Below are positions 4,472-5,210 of a stretch of DNA of 5,210 bases, in pieces (position 1 is the first letter of the stretch; each line of letters opens with the position of its first letter). The notes under the pieces were generated by a model that was given only the letters and a program-made list of their open reading frames with translations, was not told the origin of the DNA and did no database searches. The position numbers and the translations under genes were made by a program. The stretch comes from Acidobacteriota bacterium (lineage in GTDB: Bacteria > Acidobacteriota > Polarisedimenticolia > Gp22-AA2), in assembly GCA_016177515.1 (NCBI GenBank), contig JACOUZ010000018.1:1-5210 (forward strand), in the 5' to 3' direction.

Positions 4472-5210
4472 CTACCGCATCACCCCGGCCATGTGGTCGA
4501 TCAGGTCGATCTTGGTGACCACGGCGGCGATCTTGCCGTTCTCCTCGACCAGGGCGACCTTGCCTTCGCTGAAGATGGCGGCCAGGCGGCTGACCGGCGC
4601 GTCGGGCGGGACGACGACGTAGTTCTGGTCCACCAGCTCGCCGACCGGGCGGCCGACGGCGTCGGGGTCCTTGAGGAGCGCGTTCAAGAGATCAATCTCG
4701 GAGATCATTCCGACCATCCGGCCGCCCTCCATGACCGGCAGCTGCGAGATGCCGTGCTTCTTCATGAGCCGGATGATCGGCTGCACGCCGTCGGCCGCGT
4801 CGGCGGTGAACAGGGGATGGCGGCGCTGCCGCTCGACGATGTCCTTCAGGCTGCCGTAGGTCGCCTCCTCGTCGAGGAAAGAGTTCTCGCGCAGCCAGTC
4901 GTCGTCGAACACCTTGCTCAGGTACCTCGAGCCCGAATCGGGCAGGAGGACGACGATCGTCCTGCACTGCGGGTAGACCTTTGCAAACTTGATCGCGCCG
5001 CACACGGCGCCGCCGGCCGAGCCGCCCGAGATCAGGCCCTCCTTGCGGGTCAGATCGCGCGCCGTCAGGAAGCACTCCTTATCGGTCACCTGATAGCACT
5101 CGTCCACGCAGGTGAAGTCGAGGGTGGTCGGCAGGAAGTCCTCCCCGAACCCCTCGACCTTGTAGGTCTTGAAGGTGCTCAGGATCTTCTTCGTCTTGAA
5201 ATAGTCGTAC
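4472..5210 (-). CDS. cystathionine beta-synthase, C-terminal part with two CBS domains (5' truncated)
   Basis: The visible 245 residues are the C-terminal half of a PLP-dependent cystathionine beta-synthase (L-serine + L-homocysteine to cystathionine; EC 4.2.1.22), first step of transsulfuration. The frame is open to the right edge. Visible residues 1-50 ('YDYFKTKKI', 'KVEGFGEDFLPTTLDF', 'VDECYQVTDKECFL') follow the pattern characteristic of the CBS enzyme rather than plain cysteine synthase. 'SGGSAGGAV' (61-69; GGSAGG encoded at 5009-5026) is the conserved loop whose serine contacts the PLP ring nitrogen, and 'LLPDSGSRYLSK' (88-99) closes the catalytic domain. Two CBS domains follow: about 131-179 (GISQLPVMEGGRMVGMIS) and 189-241 (KVALVEENGKIAAVVTKIDL). 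Such a pair binds adenosyl ligands in other proteins, so nucleotide or AdoMet control is possible but unproven. A partner cystathionine gamma-lyase is not in view. The catalytic lysine lies beyond the edge. Confidence 0.92.
   Translation of the reverse strand, partial: YDYFKTKKILSTFKTYKVEGFGEDFLPTTLDFTCVDECYQVTDKECFLTARDLTRKEGLISGGSAGGAVCGAIKFAKVYPQCRTIVVLLPDSGSRYLSKVFDDDWLRENSFLDEEATYGSLKDIVERQRRHPLFTADAADGVQPIIRLMKKHGISQLPVMEGGRMVGMISEIDLLNALLKDPDAVGRPVGELVDQNYVVVPPDAPVSRLAAIFSEGKVALVEENGKIAAVVTKIDLIDHMAGVMR

Overview
This is a GC-rich bacterial window with strong G/C preference at third codon positions and tightly packed genes. It carries no RNA genes, mobile elements or CRISPR array. The style fits a high-GC soil or sediment bacterium. 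Acidobacteriota is my best guess, because of the zinc-ribbon protein type, the fused sigma/anti-sigma protein and its 'LRSLGYL' motif, but this is a weak inference and Myxococcota-like or Gemmatimonadota-like lineages are possible.

Layout. Positions 2-367 (+) hold the C-terminal part of a TlpA/ResA-type thioredoxin-like protein, cut by the window edge. A small membrane protein of unknown function (423-767, -) converges on it. A roughly 110-base divergent spacer separates that gene from a two-gene unit on the plus strand: a 117-aa zinc-ribbon protein (879-1232) and a 491-aa protein (1232-2707) that overlaps it by one base. After a 120-base spacer with short direct repeats and a possible promoter come a sodium:solute symporter (2828-4339, +) and a 42-aa single-span membrane protein (4336-4464, +) that overlaps it by four bases. 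The last gene (4472-5210, -) is the C-terminal part of a cystathionine beta-synthase with a pair of CBS domains. It converges on the small membrane protein with only seven bases between the stop codons.

The most notable gene is at 1232-2707. One continuous frame joins an ECF-sigma-like module (sigma-2 and sigma-4 regions), a zinc-less anti-sigma-like helical segment, a transmembrane helix, a long Pro/Ala linker and a C-terminal domain that resembles the PrcB C-terminal fold. In effect a sigma factor, its inhibitor and an outside sensor domain are one membrane-anchored polypeptide. The overlap with the zinc-ribbon gene suggests the two work together. The symporter and the 42-aa protein look like a transporter with a dedicated small subunit, as is known for other symporter families. 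No direct link between the sigma fusion and the symporter is shown, although the repeats between them are a candidate control site.
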